Part shown: piece by piece, positions 8,733 through 16,749 of the stretch
How the letters are laid out: each line of letters opens with the position of its first letter
Numbering within the stretch: position 1 is the first letter of the stretch
NCBI RefSeq assembly: GCF_025466085.1
Contig: NZ_JANLOD010000068.1
Coordinates: 124,001 to 188,000, forward strand
DNA from: Pseudomonas sp. 14P_8.1_Bac3
GTDB lineage: Bacteria; Pseudomonadota; Gammaproteobacteria; Pseudomonadales; Pseudomonadaceae
Direction: 5' to 3'
Length of the DNA: 64,000 nucleotides
Program-made: the position numbers and the translations under genes
The notes under the pieces: model-generated
What the model was told of the DNA's origin: nothing
Seen by the model: only the letters and a program-made list of their open reading frames with translations
The model's database searches: none

Positions 8733-8814
8733 CCCTTCGCGAGCTAGGCCGCTCCCACAATGAATTTGTAATCGACGCCAATCCACTGTGGGAGCGGGCT
8801 TGCCCGCGAAGGCG
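8733..8814. repeat. REPIN, reversed orientation (class 3), left arm diverged
   Basis: The left arm CCTTCGCGAGC-TAGGC-CGCTCCCACA is degenerate in its centre. The right arm TGTGGGAGCGGGCTTGCCCG is intact. Here the GTGGGAG ends face inward, unlike class 1. It lies between convergent genes. Confidence 0.8.
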
Positions 8815-8817
8815 ATG

Positions 8818-9474
8818 TCAGTCGCGCAACGAAATCACCGGCCAGCCACGCTTCTCGGCCTCGGCGCGCAAATTCGGATCAGGATCCACCGCCACCGGAT
8901 TCGCCACCTGTTCCAGCAGCGGCAAATCGTTCATCGAGTCGCTGTAGAAGTAACTGTCTTCCAGCGAATGCCCGGTCTCTTCCAGCCAGCGCGCCAGTCG
9001 CGTCACCTTGCCTTCACGGAAGCAGGGTATGTCGGTACTGCGCCCGGTGTAACGGCCATCGACCATTTCGCATTCCGTGGCAATCAGGGTTTCGACACCC
9101 AGGCGCACGGCGATCGGCGCGGTCACGAAGCGGTTGGTCGCGGTGATGATCACCAGCTTGTCGCCTGCTTCACGGTGCTTGGCGAGCAGGGCCATGGCCT
9201 TGGGTAGCACGATCGGCTCGATGCAATCGCGCATGTAGTCCAGGTGCCATTGGTCCAGCGTGGACATGTCGGTGCGGCCGAGGATTTCCAGGCAGAAGTT
9301 CAGGTAGGCGGCGTTATCCAGCTTGCCGGCCAGGTAATCCTGGTAGAACTCATCGTTGCGCGTTTTATAGGCGACGGCGTCGAGGAAGCCGCGTTCGCAC
9401 AGGTAATCGCCCCAGGCGTGGTCACTGTCACCGCCCAGAAGGGTGTTGTCCAAGTCGAATAAAGCCAGCCGCAT
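8818..9474 (-). CDS. HAD-IB family phosphatase, probable histidinol-phosphatase
   Basis: 218 residues. HAD motif I is DLDNTLLGGDSD (residue 7 on), motif II is IITATNRFV and motif III is FYSDSMNDLPLLEQV, with an alpha-helical cap between, as in the phosphoserine phosphatase-like HAD-IB class. The PAO1 gene recalled at this position (PA0335, upstream of rppH) was reported to supply L-histidinol-phosphate phosphatase activity, which fits pseudomonads lacking a fused HisB phosphatase. From sequence alone only a HAD phosphomonoesterase is certain. It is divergent from rppH. Confidence 0.75.
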   Translation of the reverse strand: MRLALFDLDNTLLGGDSDHAWGDYLCERGFLDAVAYKTRNDEFYQDYLAGKLDNAAYLNFCLEILGRTDMSTLDQWHLDYMRDCIEPIVLPKAMALLAKHREAGDKLVIITATNRFVTAPIAVRLGVETLIATECEMVDGRYTGRSTDIPCFREGKVTRLARWLEETGHSLEDSYFYSDSMNDLPLLEQVANPVAVDPDPNLRAEAEKRGWPVISLRD

Positions 9475-9617
9475 TGCAGTTACTCGCTGAAAAGTCTGTA
9501 GAAAGGCGCCCAGAATACGGACTTTTCACCAGAGTGCACATAAGGTCGGTCGGCGCGTTGCTGCCTTCACGACCTTTGTGGAACAATGCGGCGACATGCG
9601 TTTGCGAGGTTGTTGCC

Positions 9618-10097
9618 GTGATCGACCCCGATGGTTTCCGCCCCAATGTCGGGATCATTCTCACGAATGATGCCGGACAGGTGCTATGGGCTCGCCGTAT
9701 CAATCAAGATGCCTGGCAGTTTCCGCAGGGTGGTATCAACCCCCAGGAGACGCCGGAAGACGCCTTGTACCGCGAGTTGAACGAAGAAGTCGGCCTGGAG
9801 CGCGAAGATGTTGAAATACTCGCCTGCACCCGCGGCTGGTTGCGCTATCGTTTGCCGCAACGTCTGGTCCGTACCCACAGCCAACCGCTGTGCATCGGCC
9901 AGAAACAGAAATGGTTTCTCCTGCGCCTGATCTCCAACGAGCAGCGGGTGCGGATGGATTTGACCGGTAAACCGGAATTCGATGGCTGGCGCTGGGTCAG
10001 TTATTGGTATCCGTTGGGCCAAGTGGTGACATTCAAGCGCGAGGTGTATCGACGCGCTCTCAAAGAGCTTGCCCCGCGCCTTTTAGCGCGCGACTGA
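9618..10097 (+). CDS. rppH: RNA 5'-pyrophosphohydrolase (Nudix)
   Basis: Removes pyrophosphate from the 5' end of primary transcripts and so starts 5'-end-dependent mRNA decay. It has 159 residues. The Nudix box GGINPQETPEDALYRELNEE, followed by VGL, lies at about residues 37-59. The N-terminus IDPDGFRPNVGIIL and the internal RGWLRYRLPQRLVR are typical of RppH. The start is GTG at 9618 because the family opens at this point; upstream in-frame codons give a basic stretch unlike the family. ptsP follows after 22 nt, so the two are likely one operon, as recalled for many proteobacteria. Confidence 0.95.
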   Translation: MIDPDGFRPNVGIILTNDAGQVLWARRINQDAWQFPQGGINPQETPEDALYRELNEEVGLEREDVEILACTRGWLRYRLPQRLVRTHSQPLCIGQKQKWFLLRLISNEQRVRMDLTGKPEFDGWRWVSYWYPLGQVVTFKREVYRRALKELAPRLLARD

Positions 10098-10119
10098 CGA
10101 CGGAGTTCGACCCCGAGCC

Positions 10120-12399
10120 ATGCTCAATACGCTGCGCAAGATCGTCCAGGAAGTTAACTCCGCCAAGGATCTCAAGGCGGCGTTGGGGATTATTGTGTTG
10201 CGCGTCAAAGAGGCCATGGGCAGCCAGGTCTGCTCGGTCTACCTGCTCGACCCCGAGACCAACCGCTTCGTGCTGATGGCGACCGAGGGCTTGAACAAGC
10301 GCTCGATCGGCAAAGTCAGCATGGCACCCAATGAAGGTCTGGTCGGCCTGGTCGGCACGCGTGAAGAACCCCTGAACCTCGAAAACGCCGCGGATCACCC
10401 GCGCTACCGCTACTTCGCCGAGACCGGTGAAGAGCGCTACGCCTCATTCCTCGGGGCGCCGATCATTCACCACCGCCGCGTCGTCGGCGTGCTGGTCATC
10501 CAACAGAAAGAACGCCGTCAGTTCGACGAAGGCGAAGAAGCCTTCCTCGTAACCATGAGCGCGCAGCTTGCCGGCGTGATCGCCCACGCCGAGGCCACCG
10601 GTTCGATCCGCGGCCTGGGCCGTCAGGGCAAAGGCATTCAGGAAGCCAAGTTCGTCGGCGTGCCGGGTTCGCCGGGTGCGGCGGTCGGTACCGCGGTGGT
10701 CATGCTGCCTCCTGCCGACCTGGACGTGGTGCCCGACAAGACCATCATCGACATCGACGCGGAACTGGCGCTGTTCAAGACCGCCATCGAAGGCGTGCGC
10801 GCCGACATGCGCGCGTTGTCGGCCAAGCTCGCCACGCAATTGCGTCCGGAAGAGCGTGCGCTGTTCGACGTCTACCTGATGATGCTCGACGATGCCGCAC
10901 TGGGCAACGAAGTCACCACCGTGATCAAGACCGGCCAGTGGGCCCAGGGCGCGTTGCGCCAAGTGGTCACCGATCACGTCAACCGTTTCGAGCTGATGGA
11001 CGATGCCTACCTGCGTGAGCGGGCGTCGGACGTCAAGGACCTGGGCCGCCGCCTGCTCGCTTACTTGCAGGAAGAGCGTCAGCAGAATCTGGTCTACCCG
11101 GAAAAAACCATTCTGGTCAGCGAAGAGCTGACGCCGGCGATGCTCGGCGAGGTGCCGGAAGGCACGCTGGTCGGTCTGGTCTCGGTCCTCGGCTCAGGCA
11201 ACTCCCACGTCGCGATCCTTGCTCGGGCGATGGGCATTCCGACGGTCATGGGCCTGGTCGAGCTGCCCTATGCCAGGGTCGACGGCATCGAATTGATCGT
11301 CGATGGCACCAAGGGCGAGGTCTACACCAACCCCAGCGAAGTGTTGCGCAAGCAGTTCGCCGAGGTGGTGGAGGAAGAGAGGCAACTGGCCCTGGGTCTC
11401 GACACCCTGCGCGACCTGCCATGCGTGACCCTCGATGGCCACCGCATGCCGCTGTGGGTCAACACCGGCCTGCTGGCGGACGTGGCGCGGGCGCAGAAGC
11501 GCGGTGCGGAAGGCGTAGGCCTGTACCGCACGGAAGTGCCGTTCATGATCAACCAGCGCTTCCCGAGCGAAAAAGAACAGCTGGCGATCTATCGCGAGCA
11601 GCTTGCCGCATTCCATCCGCAACCGGTGACCATGCGCAGCCTGGACATCGGCGGCGACAAGTCGCTGTCGTACTTCCCGATCAAGGAAGACAACCCGTTT
11701 CTCGGCTGGCGCGGCATTCGCGTCACCCTCGACCACCCGGAAATCTTCCTGGTGCAGACCCGCGCGATGCTCAAGGCCAGCGAAGGCCTGAACAACCTGC
11801 GCATCCTGCTGCCGATGATCTCCGGCACCCACGAACTGGAAGAAGCGCTGCACCTGATTCACCGGGCCTGGGGCGAAGTCCGCGACGAAGGCACCGACGT
11901 GCCGATGCCGCCGATTGGCGTGATGATCGAGATTCCGGCGGCGGTGTACCAGACCAGGGAACTGGCGCGGCAAGTGGACTTCCTGTCGGTCGGCTCCAAC
12001 GACCTGACCCAGTACCTGCTGGCCGTCGACCGTAACAACCCACGCGTGGCCGACCTCTACGATTACCTGCACCCGGCGGTGCTCCAGGCGCTGCAGAACG
12101 TGGTGCGTGATGCCCATGCCGAAGGCAAACCGGTGAGCATCTGCGGGGAAATGGCCGGTGACCCGGCCGCGGCGGTGCTGTTGATGGCGATGGGCTTCGA
12201 CAGCCTGTCGATGAACGCCACCAACTTGCCGAAGGTGAAGTGGATGCTGCGTCAGATCAACCTGAGCAAGGCCAAGGACCTGCTGGCGGAGTTGATGACC
12301 ATCGACAACCCGCAGGTTATCCACAGCTCGCTGCAGTTGGCCCTGAAGAATCTTGGGTTGGCGCGGATGGTCAATCCGGCTGCGGTCAAGGCAGTCTAG
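10120..12399 (+). CDS. ptsP: Phosphoenolpyruvate-protein phosphotransferase EI-Ntr
   Basis: First enzyme of the nitrogen-related phosphotransferase system; it autophosphorylates from PEP and passes phosphate to NPr. It has 759 residues in the PtsP order: a GAF sensory domain (residues ~1-160), the EI N-terminal helical and swivelling domain with the phospho-histidine in GSGNSHVAILARAMG (near 362), then the PEP-binding TIM barrel with GLYRTEVPFM, SLDIGGDKSL, the EIPAAVYQ segment and VGSNDLTQYLLAVDR. The GAF domain separates it from the sugar-PTS EI. NPr and EIIA-Ntr are not in this window. Confidence 0.96.
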   Translation: MLNTLRKIVQEVNSAKDLKAALGIIVLRVKEAMGSQVCSVYLLDPETNRFVLMATEGLNKRSIGKVSMAPNEGLVGLVGTREEPLNLENAADHPRYRYFAETGEERYASFLGAPIIHHRRVVGVLVIQQKERRQFDEGEEAFLVTMSAQLAGVIAHAEATGSIRGLGRQGKGIQEAKFVGVPGSPGAAVGTAVVMLPPADLDVVPDKTIIDIDAELALFKTAIEGVRADMRALSAKLATQLRPEERALFDVYLMMLDDAALGNEVTTVIKTGQWAQGALRQVVTDHVNRFELMDDAYLRERASDVKDLGRRLLAYLQEERQQNLVYPEKTILVSEELTPAMLGEVPEGTLVGLVSVLGSGNSHVAILARAMGIPTVMGLVELPYARVDGIELIVDGTKGEVYTNPSEVLRKQFAEVVEEERQLALGLDTLRDLPCVTLDGHRMPLWVNTGLLADVARAQKRGAEGVGLYRTEVPFMINQRFPSEKEQLAIYREQLAAFHPQPVTMRSLDIGGDKSLSYFPIKEDNPFLGWRGIRVTLDHPEIFLVQTRAMLKASEGLNNLRILLPMISGTHELEEALHLIHRAWGEVRDEGTDVPMPPIGVMIEIPAAVYQTRELARQVDFLSVGSNDLTQYLLAVDRNNPRVADLYDYLHPAVLQALQNVVRDAHAEGKPVSICGEMAGDPAAAVLLMAMGFDSLSMNATNLPKVKWMLRQINLSKAKDLLAELMTIDNPQVIHSSLQLALKNLGLARMVNPAAVKAV

Positions 12400-12411
12400 A
12401 TCAGCGGTGCG

Positions 12412-12490
12412 CCCATCGCGAGCAGGCTCGCTCCCACATGGGTTCTGTGTACACAGTTCCACTGTGGGAGCGAGCCTGCTCGCGATGGGG
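12412..12490. repeat. REPIN, reversed orientation, CGATGG type (class 3)
   Basis: The arms CCCATCGCGAGCAGGCTCGC and TGTGGGAGCGAGCCTGCTCG are near-perfect complements around a short AT-richer loop (GTTCTGTGTACACAG). They lie between convergent ptsP and the NRDE gene, where the structure could serve as a 3'-end hairpin. Confidence 0.9.
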
Positions 12491-12509
12491 CCAGCCGGAC
12501 AGCACAAAA

Positions 12510-13256
12510 TTAAACCCTGATGTGCACCTCCCCAAGATGCCCGCCGTACGGCCCGAAACTCCGCTCGACCATCTGCCGCGTCCCGTCCGCCTGAACAATC
12601 AGCGCCGTACTCGCCCGCGTCCCGTACGTGGGGCTGGCAATAAACACACTCGATAACAACGCCTCGGTGGCCAAGCCCACCCCGGTGTCCGGTAACTCGG
12701 CAAATGGCGCCGTCTGCGCATCGTTGAGCAACGCCAATAACGCCTCAGGCTGCGGATCATCGAGTACCGCCTCCAGCGCCGCCCGTGCCTTGAGCAACTT
12801 CGGCCACGGCGTATCCAGCCCCGCATTCGATAGCCCGTAGACCCCCGACTGCAACATCACCGCCTCGCAGGACCGCGCGTTGTAGTGCCATAGCTCATTG
12901 GCATTGCCGATCAGCAGGTTAAACCCGGCATATTCCAGCGAACGTCCGACAACGTCGTCCAGATAATCATCAATCGGCATCTCGCCGCTGAGGAACCGCG
13001 CGACCAGTTCGCCTCGGGATTTTCGCCCGGCCGGTTGATGGGGATCGCGGATATTGGTCAGCGCGGCGAAGCGTCCGTTGGCGCCGATACCCAGCCACGT
13101 GCCGCCGGCCTCCAGGTCCCGGCCGGCGTAAACGTGCGGGGCTTCGGGCCATTGCGCCAGGGGCAGGCTGGGCCGGGCATAGAATTCGTCACGGTTGGCC
13201 GCCACGATCAGCGGCTGGGCGTGACCCGGGCGCCAGGCAAAGACAATCAGGCACAT
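12510..13256 (-). CDS. NRDE (TANGO2-like) family protein
   Basis: A 248-residue protein beginning MCLIVFAWRPG with the family signature AANRDEFYARPS near residue 20. Cys2 would become the N-terminal nucleophile if Met1 is removed, as in Ntn hydrolases, but no activity is established for bacterial members. Other family blocks are GGTWLGIGANGRFAALTN and YAGFNLLIGN. It converges on ptsP and is divergent from the TauE/SafE gene. Confidence 0.85.
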   Translation of the reverse strand: MCLIVFAWRPGHAQPLIVAANRDEFYARPSLPLAQWPEAPHVYAGRDLEAGGTWLGIGANGRFAALTNIRDPHQPAGRKSRGELVARFLSGEMPIDDYLDDVVGRSLEYAGFNLLIGNANELWHYNARSCEAVMLQSGVYGLSNAGLDTPWPKLLKARAALEAVLDDPQPEALLALLNDAQTAPFAELPDTGVGLATEALLSSVFIASPTYGTRASTALIVQADGTRQMVERSFGPYGGHLGEVHIRV

Positions 13257-13390
13257 AAGGTGGTCCTTGTGTGTTTTTTGCCCACTCTACGCAGACATCG
13301 CTCATCGATCCATCGCCGTGCACAGTGGAGCTTGGGGGCACGCATCCGTTACCATGCCGCTCCGGTTTTGGCTGAGGAGTGGGATCGTCC

Positions 13391-14173
13391 ATGGAATTTC
13401 TGCTCTATCTGGCGCTGGGCGCCTGCGCAGGCGTGCTGGCCGGGCTGTTCGGTGTGGGCGGTGGAATCATCATCGTGCCGGTGCTGGTGTTCAGTTTCAC
13501 CTTGCAGGGCTTCGATGCGTCGATCCTGACTCACCTGGCGGTGGGTACGTCCCTGGCGACGATCATCTTCACCTCGGTCAACGCGGTGCGCGAGCATCAT
13601 CGCCGCGGCGCCGTGCGCTGGCCGATTTTCGCCTGGTTGACGGTCGGTATCCTGATGGGTGCCGGTTTCGGCGCGCTGACCGCCGAAGCGATTTCCGGAC
13701 CAAACCTGCAGAAAATCATCGGCGTATTCGCCCTGGTGATCGCTGCGCAGCTGGCGCTGGACCTCAAACCCAAGGCCAGCCGCACGGTGCCGGGCAAGGT
13801 CGGTCTGACCCTGGCCGGCAGCGTGATTGGCTGGGCCTCGGCGATTTTCGGGATTGGCGGCGGCTCGCTGACCGTGCCGTTCCTGACCTGGCGCAGCGTG
13901 CCGATGCAGCAAGCCGTGGCAACGTCGTCGGCCTGCGGTTTGCCAATCGCCCTGGCCAGCGCCTTGAGTTTCATGATTCTGGGCTGGCACGATCCGTTGC
14001 TGCCGGCCCATAGTCTCGGTTTCATTTATTTGCCGGCGCTGTTGGGGATCGCCCTGACCAGCATGTTTTTCGCCCGCATCGGTGCGCGATTGGCCCACAG
14101 GCTGTCGCCGCGCTTGCTGAAAAGACTGTTCGCCGCTTTGCTGTTCTGCGTAGGCCTAAGCTTCCTGCTCTGA
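13391..14173 (+). CDS. TauE/SafE family sulfite/organosulfur exporter-like permease
   Basis: A 260-residue membrane protein with about seven to eight hydrophobic segments and the two-fold repeat of the family. The first half has GVLAGLFGVGGGIIIVPVL and HLAVGTSLATIIF; the second has WASAIFGIGGGSLTVPFL and AVATSSACGLPIALA. Such proteins export sulfite or sulfoacetate or related anions; the substrate is unknown here. ATG 13391 is chosen because GAGGAG at 13374-13379 is well placed for it; a GTG at 13379 overlaps that site. Confidence 0.85.
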   Translation: MEFLLYLALGACAGVLAGLFGVGGGIIIVPVLVFSFTLQGFDASILTHLAVGTSLATIIFTSVNAVREHHRRGAVRWPIFAWLTVGILMGAGFGALTAEAISGPNLQKIIGVFALVIAAQLALDLKPKASRTVPGKVGLTLAGSVIGWASAIFGIGGGSLTVPFLTWRSVPMQQAVATSSACGLPIALASALSFMILGWHDPLLPAHSLGFIYLPALLGIALTSMFFARIGARLAHRLSPRLLKRLFAALLFCVGLSFLL

Positions 14174-14256
14174 CCCGCGTCGCAATCCTGGCTTAATCCT
14201 GGCGTGACAGCGTCGCCCGGGAATTTTGAAGGTTTCAACTCTAACGAGGAGTCGCA

Positions 14257-15069
14257 ATGCTGCCTTACCCGCAGATCGACCCGGTGGCACTGGCCATCGG
14301 TCCGCTGAAAATCCACTGGTACGGCTTGATGTACCTGATCGGCATCGGCGGTGCGTGGCTGCTGGCGTCGCGCCGGCTCAACCGCTTCGACCCGACCTGG
14401 ACCAAGGAAAAACTCTCCGACATGGTCTTCTGGATGTCGATGGGCGTCATTGTCGGCGGGCGCCTGGGTTACGTGCTGTTCTACGATCTGAGTGCCTATC
14501 TGGCCAACCCGACGCTGATCTTCGAGGTGTGGAAGGGCGGCATGTCGTTCCACGGTGGCTTCATCGGCGTGATGCTGGCGGCGCTGTGGTTCGGTAAAAA
14601 GAACAACAAGTCGTTCTTCCAGTTGATGGACTTCGTCGCGCCGATGGTGCCGATCGGCCTGGGCGCCGGGCGTATCGGTAACTTCATCAACGCCGAATTG
14701 TGGGGCAAGGCGACCGACGTGCCGTGGGCGATGGTCTTCCCGCCGTTCAGCGATCCGGCGCAACTGCCGCGCCACCCGTCGCAGCTGTATCAGTTCGCCC
14801 TGGAAGGCGTTGCGCTGTTCCTGATTCTCTGGCTGTTCTCGCGCAAGCCGCGGCCGACCATGGCGGTGTCCGGGATGTTCGCGCTGTTCTATGGCATCTT
14901 CCGTTTCATCGTCGAATTCGTCCGCGTACCGGACGCGCAACTGGGCTATCTGGCCTGGAACTGGCTGACCATGGGCCAGGTACTCTGCGTACCGATGATC
15001 GTCGGCGGTCTGTTCCTGATCTGGCTGGCGTATCACCGCGCACCGGCGGCGCCAGCGGCTGCGGTATAA
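14257..15069 (+). CDS. lgt: Prolipoprotein diacylglyceryl transferase
   Basis: Transfers diacylglycerol from phosphatidylglycerol to the lipobox cysteine of prelipoproteins in the inner membrane. It has 270 residues with seven likely membrane segments. The Lgt signature GAGRIGNFINAELWG lies near residue 141, with GGRLGYVLFYD, MSFHGGFIGVM (the essential His) and HPSQLYQFALEG. AACGAGGAG precedes the ATG. thyA follows after 48 nt; lgt-thyA is a common proteobacterial pair. Confidence 0.97.
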   Translation: MLPYPQIDPVALAIGPLKIHWYGLMYLIGIGGAWLLASRRLNRFDPTWTKEKLSDMVFWMSMGVIVGGRLGYVLFYDLSAYLANPTLIFEVWKGGMSFHGGFIGVMLAALWFGKKNNKSFFQLMDFVAPMVPIGLGAGRIGNFINAELWGKATDVPWAMVFPPFSDPAQLPRHPSQLYQFALEGVALFLILWLFSRKPRPTMAVSGMFALFYGIFRFIVEFVRVPDAQLGYLAWNWLTMGQVLCVPMIVGGLFLIWLAYHRAPAAPAAAV

Positions 15070-15073
15070 ATTC

Positions 15074-15100
15074 GAACCCCGGGGCTCTGGTCCCGGGTTC
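15074..15100 (+). other. Stem-loop between lgt and thyA
   Basis: GAACCCCGGG and CCCGGGTTC flank a loop of about eight bases, with one bulged C. No U-tract follows, so it is more likely an intercistronic mRNA structure than a terminator. Confidence 0.45.
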
Positions 15101-15117
15101 AAGGACACAGGTAACTC

Positions 15118-16089
15118 ATGAAGCAATATCTCGAACTGGTCGCCCACGTCATCAAGAACGGCACCAAACAGGCCAACCGCACCGGCGTGAACACCATCAG
15201 TTTCCCCGGCGCAATGCTGCGCTATGACCTGCAGGAAGGTTTCCCGGCGATCACCACTCGCAAGATGGCCTTCAAGTCGGCCATCGGCGAGATGTGCGGT
15301 TTCCTCCGCGGAGTGAACAACGCCGCCGAATTCCGCGCCCTGGGCTGCAAGGTCTGGGACCAGAACGCCAACGAAAACGCGCAGTGGCTGGCCAACCCGT
15401 TCCGTCAGGGCGAAGACGACCTCGGCGAGATCTACGGCGTGCAATGGCGCAAATGGCCGGCGTACAAGCAGATTCCGGTCAGCAATACCGCCGCCATCGA
15501 GCAGACGTTGAGCCAGGGCTATCGGCAGATCGCTGAAGGCGAAGAAGACGGCCAGGCCTATGTGGTGCTTTATAAGGCGATCGACCAGGTCCGCCAGTGC
15601 GTCGACACCATCATCAATGACCCAGGCAGCCGCCGCATCCTGTTTCACGGCTGGAACGTCGCGCAGCTCGATGAAATGGCCTTGCCGCCGTGCCACCTGC
15701 TGTATCAGTTCCACCCGAATGTCGAGACCAAAGAGATTTCCTTGACCCTCTACATCCGCTCCAATGACCTGGGCCTGGGCACGCCGTTCAACCTCACCGA
15801 AGGCGCTGCTTTGCTAAGCCTGATCGGTCGCCTGACCGGCTACACGCCGCGCTGGTTCACCTATTTCATCGGCGACGCGCACGTCTACGAAAACCACCTG
15901 GACATGCTGAACGAACAGCTCAAGCGCGAGCCGTTCCCGATGCCGAAACTGCGGATCAGCGACCGTGTGCCGGAGTTTGCCAAGACCGGTGTGTATCAGC
16001 CGGAGTGGCTGGAGTTAATCGAGCCGGGCGATTTTTCGCTGGAAGGCTACGAGCACCATCCCCCGATGACCGCGCCGATGGCGGTTTAG
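15118..16089 (+). CDS. thyA: Thymidylate synthase (long form)
   Basis: Makes dTMP from dUMP with methylene-tetrahydrofolate. At 323 residues it is about 60 longer than the 264-residue E. coli enzyme. The extra sequence falls between YGVQWRKWP and the conserved DTIINDPGSRR, where NTAAIEQTLSQGYRQIAEG and following residues have no E. coli counterpart. Core motifs are present: the catalytic Cys in LPPCHLLYQFH (near residue 200), RSNDLGLGTPFNL and FIGDAHVYENHLD. folA for the same cofactor cycle lies at 29.3 kb. Confidence 0.96.
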   Translation: MKQYLELVAHVIKNGTKQANRTGVNTISFPGAMLRYDLQEGFPAITTRKMAFKSAIGEMCGFLRGVNNAAEFRALGCKVWDQNANENAQWLANPFRQGEDDLGEIYGVQWRKWPAYKQIPVSNTAAIEQTLSQGYRQIAEGEEDGQAYVVLYKAIDQVRQCVDTIINDPGSRRILFHGWNVAQLDEMALPPCHLLYQFHPNVETKEISLTLYIRSNDLGLGTPFNLTEGAALLSLIGRLTGYTPRWFTYFIGDAHVYENHLDMLNEQLKREPFPMPKLRISDRVPEFAKTGVYQPEWLELIEPGDFSLEGYEHHPPMTAPMAV

Positions 16090-16107
16090 ACTCCGACACC
16101 GAGCCCA

Positions 16108-16197
16108 TGTGGGAGCGGGCTTGCCCGCGAAAGCGGTGTGTCAGACGAAATTTCTATCGACTGACACACCGCTTTCGCGAGCAAGCCCGCTCCCACA
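16108..16197. repeat. REPIN, class 1
   Basis: Outer arms TGTGGGAGCGGGCTTGCCCG and its complement, with inner arms AGCGGTGTGTCAG and CTGACACACCGCT that are exact complements, so the 90 nt form a nearly continuous hairpin. It lies between convergent thyA and cadR. Confidence 0.9.
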
Positions 16198-16215
16198 TTT
16201 GGTTTGGCGGTGTGC

Positions 16216-16665
16216 TTAATGGCCGTGACTACGGCCTACGTGCGAATGCTCCACGTCGGTCGCCACAACCCCGCCGCTCACTTCCAGCCGCTGCAAAATC
16301 CCGCACTGATCGATATCCGGCCCTTCACCGCAACGTTGGCGCAGATCGAGCAGTTGCGCCTGCAACGCCAGCAAGCCGTCGATCCGCGCTTTCACGTGAT
16401 GGATGTGTTCGTCGATCAGCGCGTTGACGCTTTCGCACTGATCCTGCGGACTGTCGCGCAAGGCCAGCAGGCTGCGGATTTCCTCGAGGGTCATGTCGAG
16501 GGTGCGGCAATTGCGGATGAAGGTCAGGCGTTCGGCGTGGGCCTGGGTGTAGACGCGGTAGTTGCCGTCGCTGCGGGCCGGTTCCGGCAGCAGGTTTTCC
16601 CGCTCGTAATAGCGGATGGTTTCCACGGCGCAGTCGGTCAGTTTTGCCAGTTCCCCGATCTTCAT
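16216..16665 (-). CDS. cadR: MerR-family cadmium/lead-responsive regulator CadR
   Basis: A dimeric regulator that twists a long-spacer promoter when it binds metal. It has 149 residues: winged helix (MKIGELAKLTDCAVETIRYY), linking coiled coil, and metal site. Cys77, Cys112 and Cys121 match the cysteine set known for Cd-binding CadR proteins, and the C-terminus is His-rich (EHSHVGRSHGH), as in P. putida CadR. The start at 16665 gives the canonical MKIGELA opening; an upstream in-frame ATG at 16725 would run through the operator. It is divergent from cadA. Confidence 0.93.
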   Translation of the reverse strand: MKIGELAKLTDCAVETIRYYERENLLPEPARSDGNYRVYTQAHAERLTFIRNCRTLDMTLEEIRSLLALRDSPQDQCESVNALIDEHIHHVKARIDGLLALQAQLLDLRQRCGEGPDIDQCGILQRLEVSGGVVATDVEHSHVGRSHGH

Positions 16666-16688
16666 GACGGCGATCTCCAAATGGGTGC

Positions 16689-16719
16689 TTGACCCTATAG
16701 TGGCTACAGGGTCTTTACT
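16689..16719 (+). promoter_or_regulatory. CadR operator and cadA promoter with long spacer
   Basis: TTGACC at 16689-16694 and a weak -10 (TTTACT, 16714-16719) are separated by 19 nt, longer than optimal, as in MerR-controlled promoters. The spacer holds the dyad ACCCTATAG-TGG-CTACAGGGT (16692-16712), with 8 of 9 arm positions complementary. This is the expected binding site for the divergent CadR. Confidence 0.8.
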
Positions 16720-16749
16720 TGGCAACAGGCACCTTCATGGACGCACCCA

